Below are positions 36,233-44,774 of a DNA stretch of 64,000 nucleotides, one piece after another (positions within the stretch are counted from its first letter, which is position 1; each line of letters begins with the position of its first letter). Position numbers and translations under genes: made by a program. Origin of the DNA: Thalassotalea sp. 1_MG-2023 (GTDB lineage Bacteria; Pseudomonadota; Gammaproteobacteria; Enterobacterales; Alteromonadaceae); assembly GCF_030546745.1 (NCBI RefSeq), contig NZ_JAUOPD010000009.1:62001-126000 (forward strand). Direction: 5' to 3'. The notes under the pieces are model-generated. The model worked only from the letters and a program-made list of their open reading frames with translations. It was not told where the DNA came from and searched no databases.

Positions 36233-36696
36233 AATTAAATCAAGTTGAATTATCTTATTAAATTTATTGATATTTTGCTCACTCGGGCAAATAATGAAAG
36301 CAACCTAAATATAAAGTGTGTCGTGTGTGAATGTGATATTGAGCTATTTACTGCGATTTAAGCATATGCAGGGCTGTAAGTTGTGATGATACATACATTA
36401 CCTTTTCTGTTTTCTTATAATTTCAGCCTTTATTGTCAAAATTATAGCTTCAAAAATGAAAGAAGAATAAGTGTAACTGTTTGACAATAATGGCAATACT
36501 GTTCATCTTGTATTATCAAGTCTTACGATTAATTACTCTGTGGATTCTATTCGTCATGAGATAATATTCGCAGATTTTGCTATGTTTTCTAAAGCATTCA
36601 AATAAAGTTGAAGCGTTTAAGTGGTACTGTTTAAAACGGTCTGAACACTATAATCAGCATAAAGGCAATTATGCCAATGCAGGAGGTCATCGTTTA
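36233..36696. other. Intergenic region between yacL and sugar dehydrogenase
   Basis: A 464-bp AT-rich gap. A consensus -35 TTGACA is at 36481-36486, but no good -10 lies at 16-18 bp; TATTAT (36511) is too far. The reading frame of the downstream gene extends back to 36577, but that part does not look like protein. Nothing else was recognised. Confidence 0.4.
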
Positions 36697-37848
36697 ATGT
36701 CTTTAAAATCAATATTAAAGTGTCAGTTTTTACTGACTGTCATCTTATTTTCTCAGCAAAGCTATGCTTTAGATTCACATCCGCTTGATACTCAAACTTA
36801 TGCTGATAAATTTACGACAGAACTTGTCACAAGCGGTATAAATGTTCCTTGGGGCATGGTGCAATTGCCAAGTGGCGAGCTATTGGTGACAGAACGCAGC
36901 GGATCTTTATACCTAATTTCTCCTAAAACGGGTAAAAAACATACTCTATCAGGTTTGCCTGCTATTGATGCAAATGGGCAAGGAGGTTTGCTCGATATTG
37001 CTTTACACCCTAATTATCAAGAACATCCTTGGCTTTATTTTACTTATGCAAGTAAGGCTGGTAAGCCTGAAGGCAGTCATACCGCATTAGCTCGTGCTAA
37101 ATTGTCATCGAATAAGCAAGCACTTGTTGATGTGGAGGTGCTTTATAAAGCAACGGGGAACACAACGCGTGGCCAACATTATGGCAGTAGAATTGCCTTT
37201 GATAATCACGGTTATGTGTATTTTTCTATTGGCGATCGTGGCGCTCGTGATGTAAATCCGCAAGATTTAACTCGTGATGCTGGAAAAATACTCCGCTTAC
37301 ACCTTGATGGGCAGATACCTGAAGATAATCCTTTTGTGAGTACTAGCAAGGCAAAGGCTGCTGTTTATAGCTATGGTCATAGAAATCCTCAAGGGTTGGT
37401 TTATCGATTTGATACTCAACAGCTTTGGTCGCATGAACATGGACCTCGAGGTGGTGATGAACTTAATTTAATCGAAAAAGGTGGTAATTATGGTTGGCCC
37501 GTTGTTAGTCATGGCGTTAATTATAATGGCACCATTTTTACACAATTGACCGAAAAGGAGGGGATGACTCAACCGAAATTATACTGGAAACCGTCAATAG
37601 CGCCTTCTGCCTTTATTCATGTGACCTCAGATGTTTTTCCTCGTTTAAAAGGAAAGCTATTACTGGGTTCGATGAAGTTTGGTTATATTGTCGCTATTGA
37701 GATAAATGAACAACAAAGTATTAACCAATACCAAGTATTAAAAGGTGTAGGGCGAGTCAGAAGCCTGCTTCAAGGTAATGATGGAAATATTTATATTGGC
37801 TTAGATGGTAAAGGTGTTCATAAAATTGTCCTATCAAAAACGGAATAA
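36697..37848 (+). CDS. PQQ-dependent sugar dehydrogenase (soluble aldose dehydrogenase type)
   Basis: A 383-residue secreted protein of the GSDH/YliI family, a six-bladed propeller that oxidises aldoses with PQQ. It has a signal peptide (LLTVILFSQQSYA). Motifs include VPWGMVQLPSGELLVTER, GLLDIALHPNYQ, RDVNPQDLTRDAGKILRL, YSYGHRNPQGL, EHGPRGGDELNLI and KGGNYGWPVVSHG. The ATG at 36697 is preferred because a full AGGAGGT lies 9 nt upstream; the frame starts earlier at 36577. The hybrid kinase follows after 18 bp, so the two are probably one transcript. No PQQ synthesis genes are in the window. Confidence 0.92.
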   Translation: MSLKSILKCQFLLTVILFSQQSYALDSHPLDTQTYADKFTTELVTSGINVPWGMVQLPSGELLVTERSGSLYLISPKTGKKHTLSGLPAIDANGQGGLLDIALHPNYQEHPWLYFTYASKAGKPEGSHTALARAKLSSNKQALVDVEVLYKATGNTTRGQHYGSRIAFDNHGYVYFSIGDRGARDVNPQDLTRDAGKILRLHLDGQIPEDNPFVSTSKAKAAVYSYGHRNPQGLVYRFDTQQLWSHEHGPRGGDELNLIEKGGNYGWPVVSHGVNYNGTIFTQLTEKEGMTQPKLYWKPSIAPSAFIHVTSDVFPRLKGKLLLGSMKFGYIVAIEINEQQSINQYQVLKGVGRVRSLLQGNDGNIYIGLDGKGVHKIVLSKTE

Positions 37849-37866
37849 GTATAAAAGGATTTTGCC

Positions 37867-40800
37867 ATGAGTGAATTAACGTTAACGCGAAAAGTGAGAA
37901 AGCGTAATATTACTGCGTTATGCTTTTTTGCATTGTTAGCAACGTTATCTTATGCACTGACAAGTAATGTTATTAAACAACAGCAGCATGATGCGCGTAT
38001 TATTAATGTTGCTGGAATGCAACGCATGTTGTCACAAAAAATAGCATTGCACATTCATGAATATTCGAGGTCCGTAGAGAAGAACCAAAGCACACCGAAT
38101 ATCACTCAACTTCTGCAAGCAGCAACCTTAAAAATCAATGAAAACCAACAGTTTTTAACCAATACTATTCTAGCCAATGATGAGCTGTTTTCTGAAAAAT
38201 TAACTCGGTTTTATTTTGATCCTCCTTTGGATCTTAATAAACGAATCAACCTCTTAAATAAACATGTATCGACCATATTATCATTAAAAAATGTAGACGA
38301 AATTAACGCTTATATTGCAACATATCTACCAGCTCACCTGATAGAAAATTTACTAAGCGACTTAAACAAAGCTGTTACTTTAATTGAACAACAAGCACAA
38401 GAAAGAGTTGCGCTAGCAATTACATTAAAAACAGTCACCTGGTTTCTTAGTATCGGTGGGCTTCTTATTGCTTACATCATATTATTTAGACCTACTCAGA
38501 AAGCGCTTAAAACAAATTATACTGAGCTAATACAGGCTAAAAATGAAAGTGCTGAGTATCAATTTGCTATTAATCGACATGCTGTTGTTTACAAAATTGA
38601 TCAGCAAGGCATGCTAACTTACGTAAATCAAAATTTCGTGAAATTTTATGGTTATCAGGAACATGAGTCGGTTGGTTTAAGCGTATTTACTATTTGCTCT
38701 GATGATTATTCTCAGGAAACTTTTTCAACAATTTTTGCAACCTGTCTTAAAGAAGGATATTGGCATGGTCAATCGGAAAATATAGACAATGCTGGTAGAA
38801 CATTATGGTTTGATACCACTATAGTTGCATTAAAAAATGAACATGATGAGCATGGCAGAATTGAAAATTTTATTGTTATTCAAAATGATATCGAAGAACA
38901 GAAAAAAACTGAATTAGCCTTAAGTGAATTACATCGTATTACTTCAAATACTGCGCTTGCATTTGATGTGAAAGTTAACGAATTACTTGCGCTGGGCAGT
39001 AAATTATTTAATTTACCTTTCGGCATTTTAAGTGAGATAAAAGAAGGTCAATACACCATTCTTCATTGTATATCACCGAATGGAGAATTAGCACCAGGCG
39101 CTCAGTTTAGCTTTGACCATACATACTGCTGGCATACCTACTTAGCCAATGAACCTAAAGCTTTTCATCATGTAGGCGAAAGTGAAATACGTGAACACCC
39201 ATGTTATGAAAATTTTTCTTTAGAAAGTTATATTGGTGTCCCTATTTACGTAGAAGATAAACGTTTCGGTACGTTAAATTTTTCAAGCCCTGAACCGGCT
39301 GCGAACCCATTTAGCGAGCGAGAACTTGAACTTATCCAGCTTATCGGCAATTGGGTAGGAGTAGAATTCACGCGACAATTTCAACAGAAACGTATGTTTG
39401 AGCAGCAAAGAATGATGGAGCAAATGGCACATCAAGCTCGTATTGGTGCATGGGAAGTTGATTTAACCAATGAAACATTACATTGGTCAGCAATGACAAA
39501 AATGATCCATGAAGTTGATGATAATTACCAGCCCAATTTGCACACCGCCCTTGAGTTTTATAAAGAAGGGAAAAGTAGGCTGCGCATTGAAGAAGCCTTA
39601 AAAAATGTGACTGAAAAAGGTGGTTCGTTTAGTGTTGAGTGTCAAATTGTTACGGCAAAAGGCCGAGAAATATGGGCTGTAGCCCGTGGTACAGCTGAAC
39701 ATAAAAACGGAAACTGCGTTAGAGTGTTTGGCTCTATTCAAGATGTATCAGAGCGTGTGCGTACAGCAGAAGAAATTAAACGTTTCAATCAACGAATGAC
39801 ATTGGCGGCAGACTCTGCGGGTATTGGTGTTTGGGAATATGACGTCGTAAATGATGTACTGAAATGGGATGATTGGATGTGCAGGCTCTATGCCATTGAT
39901 CGTAATAAATTTTCAGGAGGAATTGAGGTTTGGGAAAACAGTATTCACCCAGATGATAAAGCGCGTGTTCAGGAGGCATTTAACAAATCAAATATCGCCG
40001 ATCAAAAGCTTGAAATTCAATTTAAAATCATTTGGCCATCAGGTGAGGTAAGGCACATTCAAGCTGCTGCACTTGCATTAGTTGATATAAACGGTAAAAC
40101 AAAAGCATTAATCGGTGTGAATTACGACATTACAGAGCGCGTTGAAAATGAAATGGCGCTTACGCAAGCTAAACTTCAAGCGGAGTCTGCAGCCAATGCC
40201 AAAAATGAATTTCTCGCAAGTATGAGCCATGAAATTCGCACACCCATGAATGGCGTGATAGGTATGTTAGATCTGTTACAAGATACCAAGCTTGATATTG
40301 ATCAAAGTCAGCGGGTTAGAATCGCGCAAGAAAGTGCGAATTCTTTATTAACGTTAATTAATGATATTTTAGATTTTTCAAAAGTTGATGCTGGGAAGCT
40401 AGATTTAGAGCATATTTCTTTTAATATAATTGACACGCTTTCCAGCTTTATTCGTTCTATGTCTTTGCAAGCGCAACAGAAAGGGCTTGAGTTAATCTTG
40501 GATGCAACAGAGGTCGAGCAATGTTTAGTGATGGGAGATCCTAACCGTATTCGTCAAATATTGATAAATTTAGTCGCAAACGCAATTAAATTTACTGAAA
40601 AAGGTGAGGTAGTGGTTAGTGTAGCCCTAAATGAAGCTAGCGATACAGATTATCAATTAACGATATCGGTAAAAGATACCGGTATTGGCATACCTACAGA
40701 GCGTCAAGCTAAGTTATTTAACGTTTTCGAACAACTAGACGCATCAACAACTCGCCAATATGGCGGTACAGGCTTAGGTTTAGCAATCGTGAAAAAGCTT

Positions 40801-41775
40801 TGTTTACAAATGAGAGGAAATATTCGAGTTGTCAGTGAACATGAGCAAGGAAGTGAGTTTATATGTCACATATTGTTAAACAAAGCGACAGATAAATTAC
40901 CGGTTAAACCAGCAAACCATAAGATAAATTCCGTGCTTGTTGTCGATAAAAACCGTACCGCTGGTGAAGTGCTTTGTCGTCAACTCAATCATTGGCAGAT
41001 TAATGCGCAATATGCTGAGGATGGAAAACAAGCAATAATGATGTGCGAACAACTTGTTGCAAGTGAAAAGCCGTTATTTGATGTAATATTAATCGATGTT
41101 GAATTACCGCTTGTTGGTGAAAATCACCTCATTGAACGATTAGATGCTGATAGTCGCTTTGATGCACTAAATATCATTATTATGACGCCCGTGAATATGC
41201 CAAGTATTGTTAGTCCTTTTATGTCGTTAAACTTACATCAACATATCACAAAGCCTGTGACGACAGATGCTCTGTTATCTATTGTGAATGCCGATAATAA
41301 AGGTATTGATAATGTGTTAAGTAACACGATTTCTTATAAAGAAGAACGCACGAACGCTTCGAATAAACCTATCGATGACGTTGTTAACCCACGCGTATTA
41401 TTGGTTGAGGATAACCGTATTAATCAGGTAGTCGCCAAAGGTGTATTAACAAAATTTGGTATTGAATGTGAGGTTGCACAACATGGCCTGGAAGCCTTAG
41501 CGACATTAAATAGTTTTGATGATGATTATTTTCAGTTGATTTTAATGGATTGCCAAATGCCAGAAATGGATGGCTATCAAGCAACCGAAGCAATACGCGC
41601 AGGAGAAGCAGGTATTAGCTATCAAACGATTCCTATCGTTGCTATGACAGCTAATGCTATGAAAGGAGACCGAGAAAAATGCCTAGCTGCAGGAATGGAT
41701 GAGTACATCACCAAACCTATAAGCCAAGAAAAAGTAAAATCGATTCTCTCGCAATACTTTTCTATCGTAGAATAA
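37867..41775 (+). CDS. Hybrid sensor histidine kinase with PilJ-type sensor, PAS, GAF and two receiver domains
   Basis: A 1302-residue membrane kinase. In order: membrane helix (~15-35), PilJ/type IV pili methyl-accepting-like N-terminal domain (~40-180, INVAGMQRMLSQKIA), second helix (~187-207), PAS (~230-345), GAF (~355-500), two PAS/PAC domains (~520-630 and ~645-757), HisKA with His788 in ASMSHEIRTPMNG, HATPase_c (~885-1005) with N, G1 and G2 boxes, a first receiver (~1020-1140, Asp1077, Lys1129) and a second receiver (~1175-1298, Asp1228 in LMDCQMPEMDG). No Hpt domain is present. AAGGA precedes the ATG. Confidence 0.95.
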   Translation: MSELTLTRKVRKRNITALCFFALLATLSYALTSNVIKQQQHDARIINVAGMQRMLSQKIALHIHEYSRSVEKNQSTPNITQLLQAATLKINENQQFLTNTILANDELFSEKLTRFYFDPPLDLNKRINLLNKHVSTILSLKNVDEINAYIATYLPAHLIENLLSDLNKAVTLIEQQAQERVALAITLKTVTWFLSIGGLLIAYIILFRPTQKALKTNYTELIQAKNESAEYQFAINRHAVVYKIDQQGMLTYVNQNFVKFYGYQEHESVGLSVFTICSDDYSQETFSTIFATCLKEGYWHGQSENIDNAGRTLWFDTTIVALKNEHDEHGRIENFIVIQNDIEEQKKTELALSELHRITSNTALAFDVKVNELLALGSKLFNLPFGILSEIKEGQYTILHCISPNGELAPGAQFSFDHTYCWHTYLANEPKAFHHVGESEIREHPCYENFSLESYIGVPIYVEDKRFGTLNFSSPEPAANPFSERELELIQLIGNWVGVEFTRQFQQKRMFEQQRMMEQMAHQARIGAWEVDLTNETLHWSAMTKMIHEVDDNYQPNLHTALEFYKEGKSRLRIEEALKNVTEKGGSFSVECQIVTAKGREIWAVARGTAEHKNGNCVRVFGSIQDVSERVRTAEEIKRFNQRMTLAADSAGIGVWEYDVVNDVLKWDDWMCRLYAIDRNKFSGGIEVWENSIHPDDKARVQEAFNKSNIADQKLEIQFKIIWPSGEVRHIQAAALALVDINGKTKALIGVNYDITERVENEMALTQAKLQAESAANAKNEFLASMSHEIRTPMNGVIGMLDLLQDTKLDIDQSQRVRIAQESANSLLTLINDILDFSKVDAGKLDLEHISFNIIDTLSSFIRSMSLQAQQKGLELILDATEVEQCLVMGDPNRIRQILINLVANAIKFTEKGEVVVSVALNEASDTDYQLTISVKDTGIGIPTERQAKLFNVFEQLDASTTRQYGGTGLGLAIVKKLCLQMRGNIRVVSEHEQGSEFICHILLNKATDKLPVKPANHKINSVLVVDKNRTAGEVLCRQLNHWQINAQYAEDGKQAIMMCEQLVASEKPLFDVILIDVELPLVGENHLIERLDADSRFDALNIIIMTPVNMPSIVSPFMSLNLHQHITKPVTTDALLSIVNADNKGIDNVLSNTISYKEERTNASNKPIDDVVNPRVLLVEDNRINQVVAKGVLTKFGIECEVAQHGLEALATLNSFDDDYFQLILMDCQMPEMDGYQATEAIRAGEAGISYQTIPIVAMTANAMKGDREKCLAAGMDEYITKPISQEKVKSILSQYFSIVE

Positions 41776-41983
41776 GGTATGTTGATCTCTCGTGTTTGTT
41801 TTTTCAGCAGTTTATTGGTATTTGGGCAAGGCATTGCGATTAATGTGTATTCCACATGCAAAAGCAATAACGACGTATAAATGACCAAAAACACTGCCCT
41901 TTGGGTTCAGCTTAAACGCTATATCTTCATCGTTGTTCGCCATTTACATGGAATAACCATGTATCATTGCTCACGCCTCGAAT

Positions 41984-42008
41984 AAAAAGCGTTTTGTTCG
42001 ACAAAACG
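41984..42008 (-). terminator. Terminator after the HDOD gene
   Basis: CGTTTTGT / ACAAAACG (8 bp, 3-nt loop) is followed on the minus strand by CTTTTTATT. Confidence 0.78.
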
Positions 42009-42039
42009 TAATCTCGAAGAGCAGCAGACCCTAAACTTA

Positions 42040-42888
42040 TTAAGCACTTGCTTGTAATTCAATGCTTTCTTCTAAGAGGTCGAGGTAATCTTCCTGATCA
42101 AAGTCTAAACAGCAAAAAACATCTTCTTTAATCGCTTCCCAATCAGGTGCATCACGGAAGTGCTTTTGTTGAAAAACAAGGTTTTCTGCCATTTTTAAAA
42201 TAGCAAAATAGACTTGTTGGGATCGACTTTGAGATGTTGAGAGAAATTGACGATCATGGTGGCATAAAATTAACTGACAAATCTCCTTGGGTAAACGCCA
42301 AGATTTAGCAACGTAATAACCAATGGTGGCATGATTAACGTGAAAAATCTCATCTTCTATGGCCGTTAAGGTTTTACTAGGTGTATTAAATGCTTGCTGG
42401 TAAATTTCTGAGTAATTTGGGTATTTCATTGCCAAAACAGGAATGCCGCAATCGTGAAATAACCCTAACGAAAACAGTTTATCGGTAGATACCGCTAATT
42501 TTATTTTTTTGCCAATATTAACTGAAGTACTAGCAATGCTTTGAGCATTATCCCAAAACTCTTCTAAGGCGATACTAGAATCATTTTGACTAAAGCAGCG
42601 TTGCATCAAAATGTTAGTCACTAACGTTGAAATGCCCGTTAAACCAATAAACTTGGTCGCTTTATTGATATCGGAAATAGAGCGAGCTAAACCGTAAATG
42701 GGCGAATTAATGGCTTTAATCACGGTAGAGGAAACGGCAACATCTTGAGAGATAATTGATGCAACTTGATTAATATCAGGTTCATCTGCCGCAATAACAT
42801 GTTGTAAGCGTAGCAGCAACTCAGGTTGAGGCGGTACTGAAAACCCACGTTTTATATCCGCTAATACTTTTTCATCGACTTCTAGCAT
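42040..42888 (-). CDS. HDOD domain-containing signalling protein
   Basis: A 282-residue protein dominated by an HDOD domain (~15-215), a relative of HD phosphohydrolases that has lost most metal ligands. Typical segments are LQHVIAADEPDINQVASIIS, INSPIYGLARSISDINKA, LFSLGLFHDCGIPVLA and LILCHHDRQF. HDOD proteins act as scaffolds or regulators in motility, biofilm and c-di-GMP pathways. It lacks an attached GGDEF or EAL domain. It is convergent with the hybrid kinase gene; a functional link is possible but not shown. Confidence 0.92.
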   Translation of the reverse strand: MLEVDEKVLADIKRGFSVPPQPELLLRLQHVIAADEPDINQVASIISQDVAVSSTVIKAINSPIYGLARSISDINKATKFIGLTGISTLVTNILMQRCFSQNDSSIALEEFWDNAQSIASTSVNIGKKIKLAVSTDKLFSLGLFHDCGIPVLAMKYPNYSEIYQQAFNTPSKTLTAIEDEIFHVNHATIGYYVAKSWRLPKEICQLILCHHDRQFLSTSQSRSQQVYFAILKMAENLVFQQKHFRDAPDWEAIKEDVFCCLDFDQEDYLDLLEESIELQASA

Positions 42889-43063
42889 AATATTGATCTT
42901 TTTTTATTGTTCTTGTTTTCGTTATGCTTCCCATTCATTATGATGAGAATAAAACTAACACTTTGTTTAAAAAAACGACACTTTACTATCGCTCAAATTG
43001 TTAAAATAAACAATGCAAATTTTAAGTATCTCTTTTAAACAGCCAATAAAAGTAACCATAAAA

Positions 43064-44125
43064 ATGAAAACATCTAACAGAACATTCGATCGTACTGACT
43101 TTTTAACCACATTGCTGATGCTGGTTACATTAAGCTTTTCAGCGGTGGCAAATGAGCTTTCATGGCAGGTACAACAATTACCTAATGAACCTTCTTTACG
43201 TGGCAGTGCTATGGTGGATGGTAAAATGTGGGTCACGGGTACAAACAACAGTGTGTTTGTCAGTGAAGACCAGGGAAATACTTGGTTTGATAAGTCAGTA
43301 AATAGTGAGCAATCGTTAGATTTTAGAGATATTGAAGTTTTTGATAAGAAAACCGCCATTATTATGAGCGTGGGCTCAGGTGACGATTCTAAGTTATTGA
43401 AAACCGTAGATGGTGGAGATAGTTGGCACTTACTTTATCAAAATGAAGATGAGCAAGGTTTTTTTGATTCCATTGGTTTTTGGGATAATCAAGCGGGGTT
43501 ATTATTAGGTGATCCCGTTGATGGCTATTATGTTGTCAAAAAAACACAAGACGGTGGAAAAACATGGCGACGCATTGCCATCAATAAGTTGCCAAAGTTT
43601 CAAGCCAATGAGGCGGCATTTGCTGCTTCTGGTAATACCTTACTCATCGGCGAGCAGGGCAAAGCATGGATCACAACCGGTGGTTTCTCTGCATCTGTCT
43701 ATGTATCTAATGATTGGGGCGAATCATGGCAGCGTCAATCAGTTCCGCTGTATCAAGCAACACAAACAGCAGGTGGTTACGGATTGGCGTTAAATCATAA
43801 TCAACAATTGTTTGTTCTCGGTGGTGATTATCAACAACGCCCTAAAGCCTATGCCAACATTGCACGTTTTGATGAACAGTGGCAATTAGTAAATGCCGGG
43901 CAAAGAGGCCTGAGAACCGCAATGAGCTGTTCTGAACGATTGTGTATCGCTACAGGAAAAACAGGCAGTGATTTGTCTTTTGATCAAGGCAAAAAGTGGC
44001 AAACCTTTGATAATGAAAATGCTGAACAAGGTGATAAAGGCTTTTATACACTGGCAAATGAAGGCGAAATATTTATTGCCGCAGGCGCGAAAGGCAAAGT
44101 AGGTGTCGTTCGCGTAAAACCTTAA
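43064..44125 (+). CDS. YCF48/BNR-repeat beta-propeller protein, secreted
   Basis: A 353-residue protein with an N-terminal signal (TTLLMLVTLSFSAVA) followed by a sialidase-like propeller. Asp-box-like repeats are visible as SEDQGNTWFD, TVDGGDSWHLL, TQDGGKTWRRI and SNDWGESWQRQ. The YCF48 family includes photosystem II assembly factor Ycf48, but bacterial relatives are secreted proteins of unknown role. The frame is open from 43013; the ATG at 43064 gives a more normal signal peptide. The start is uncertain. Confidence 0.85.
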   Translation: MKTSNRTFDRTDFLTTLLMLVTLSFSAVANELSWQVQQLPNEPSLRGSAMVDGKMWVTGTNNSVFVSEDQGNTWFDKSVNSEQSLDFRDIEVFDKKTAIIMSVGSGDDSKLLKTVDGGDSWHLLYQNEDEQGFFDSIGFWDNQAGLLLGDPVDGYYVVKKTQDGGKTWRRIAINKLPKFQANEAAFAASGNTLLIGEQGKAWITTGGFSASVYVSNDWGESWQRQSVPLYQATQTAGGYGLALNHNQQLFVLGGDYQQRPKAYANIARFDEQWQLVNAGQRGLRTAMSCSERLCIATGKTGSDLSFDQGKKWQTFDNENAEQGDKGFYTLANEGEIFIAAGAKGKVGVVRVKP

Positions 44126-44132
44126 TGCCATG

Positions 44133-44164
44133 AACGGTGCTACGTAATATCTGACAGCACCGTT
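44133..44164. terminator. Hairpin between convergent YCF48-like and Ig-like genes
   Basis: AACGGTGCT / AGCACCGTT is a perfect 9-bp stem with a 14-nt loop, 8 bp after the propeller gene stop. It lies between convergent genes; no T run follows. Confidence 0.5.
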
Positions 44165-44196
44165 GTGCCTTAATTAATTTCAGCTTTCAACATTAG

Positions 44197-44730
44197 TTAG
44201 CTACCGTTGGTTTTATTTTTTCTGGCTGACAACTCAAGCGCTAAAGCAAGTAAACTTGCCAGAATGATGGCAATAAATAAAAATTCTTTATTTACCGTTT
44301 TATCTGAGGTTTTAATCATAATTTCAGTGGTACGTTGTGTTTTCTGTTGCGCAGTATTGATAACTAATGAGAATGTTAGCTTAATATCGTTTGATATTTT
44401 AGGTGCTTGAAACGATATTTTATTATCGTCAGTTGTGAAATTAACGGTAGGGCCGGTGAGTTGTTGCCAATTGAAATGTACTGGTAGCCGTTTAGCGTGA
44501 TCAACCTCGGCAATTAAAGTCACTTTTTTGCCTGAAAAAGCGTTGTATGCGTTAATGCTTTTAATCGTCGGTGCATGATGATTAATAGGCGTTTTTTTTA
44601 AGTTGCTCTGTTGATATTGGCTAAGCAAAAATGCACCGATGGTGATCGCCATTAATATTCCAAACAAAAGGCCAAAAATGCGCAATAGGTGGTGATGATA
44701 AAATTCGTTAATATTGTTTATTTTGTTCAT
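44197..44730 (-). CDS. Membrane protein with Ig/PKD-like domain, unknown function
   Basis: A 177-residue protein with a membrane helix near the N-terminus (~17-38; IFGLLFGILMAITIGAFLL), a periplasmic domain (~55-140) resembling PKD/Ig-like folds (VTLIAEVDHAKRLPVHFNWQQL, then FQAPKIS) and a second helix at the C-terminus (FLFIAIILASLLALALEL) followed by a basic tail. The ATG at 44730 has TAGGA 5 nt upstream, and is preferred over the open frame to 44823, which overlaps the upstream gene. It lies 44 bp after the beta-propeller lipoprotein gene, so the two form an operon and may interact. Confidence 0.75.
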   Translation of the reverse strand: MNKINNINEFYHHHLLRIFGLLFGILMAITIGAFLLSQYQQSNLKKTPINHHAPTIKSINAYNAFSGKKVTLIAEVDHAKRLPVHFNWQQLTGPTVNFTTDDNKISFQAPKISNDIKLTFSLVINTAQQKTQRTTEIMIKTSDKTVNKEFLFIAIILASLLALALELSARKNKTNGS

Positions 44731-44774
44731 ATAATTCCTACTGTGATGATTATTTTTATAAAGTGGGGTAAACG

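Noticed and set aside
36481-36516. A TTGACA / TATTAT promoter for the sugar dehydrogenase operon
   Set aside because: The spacing is 24 bp, too long for a normal sigma-70 promoter.
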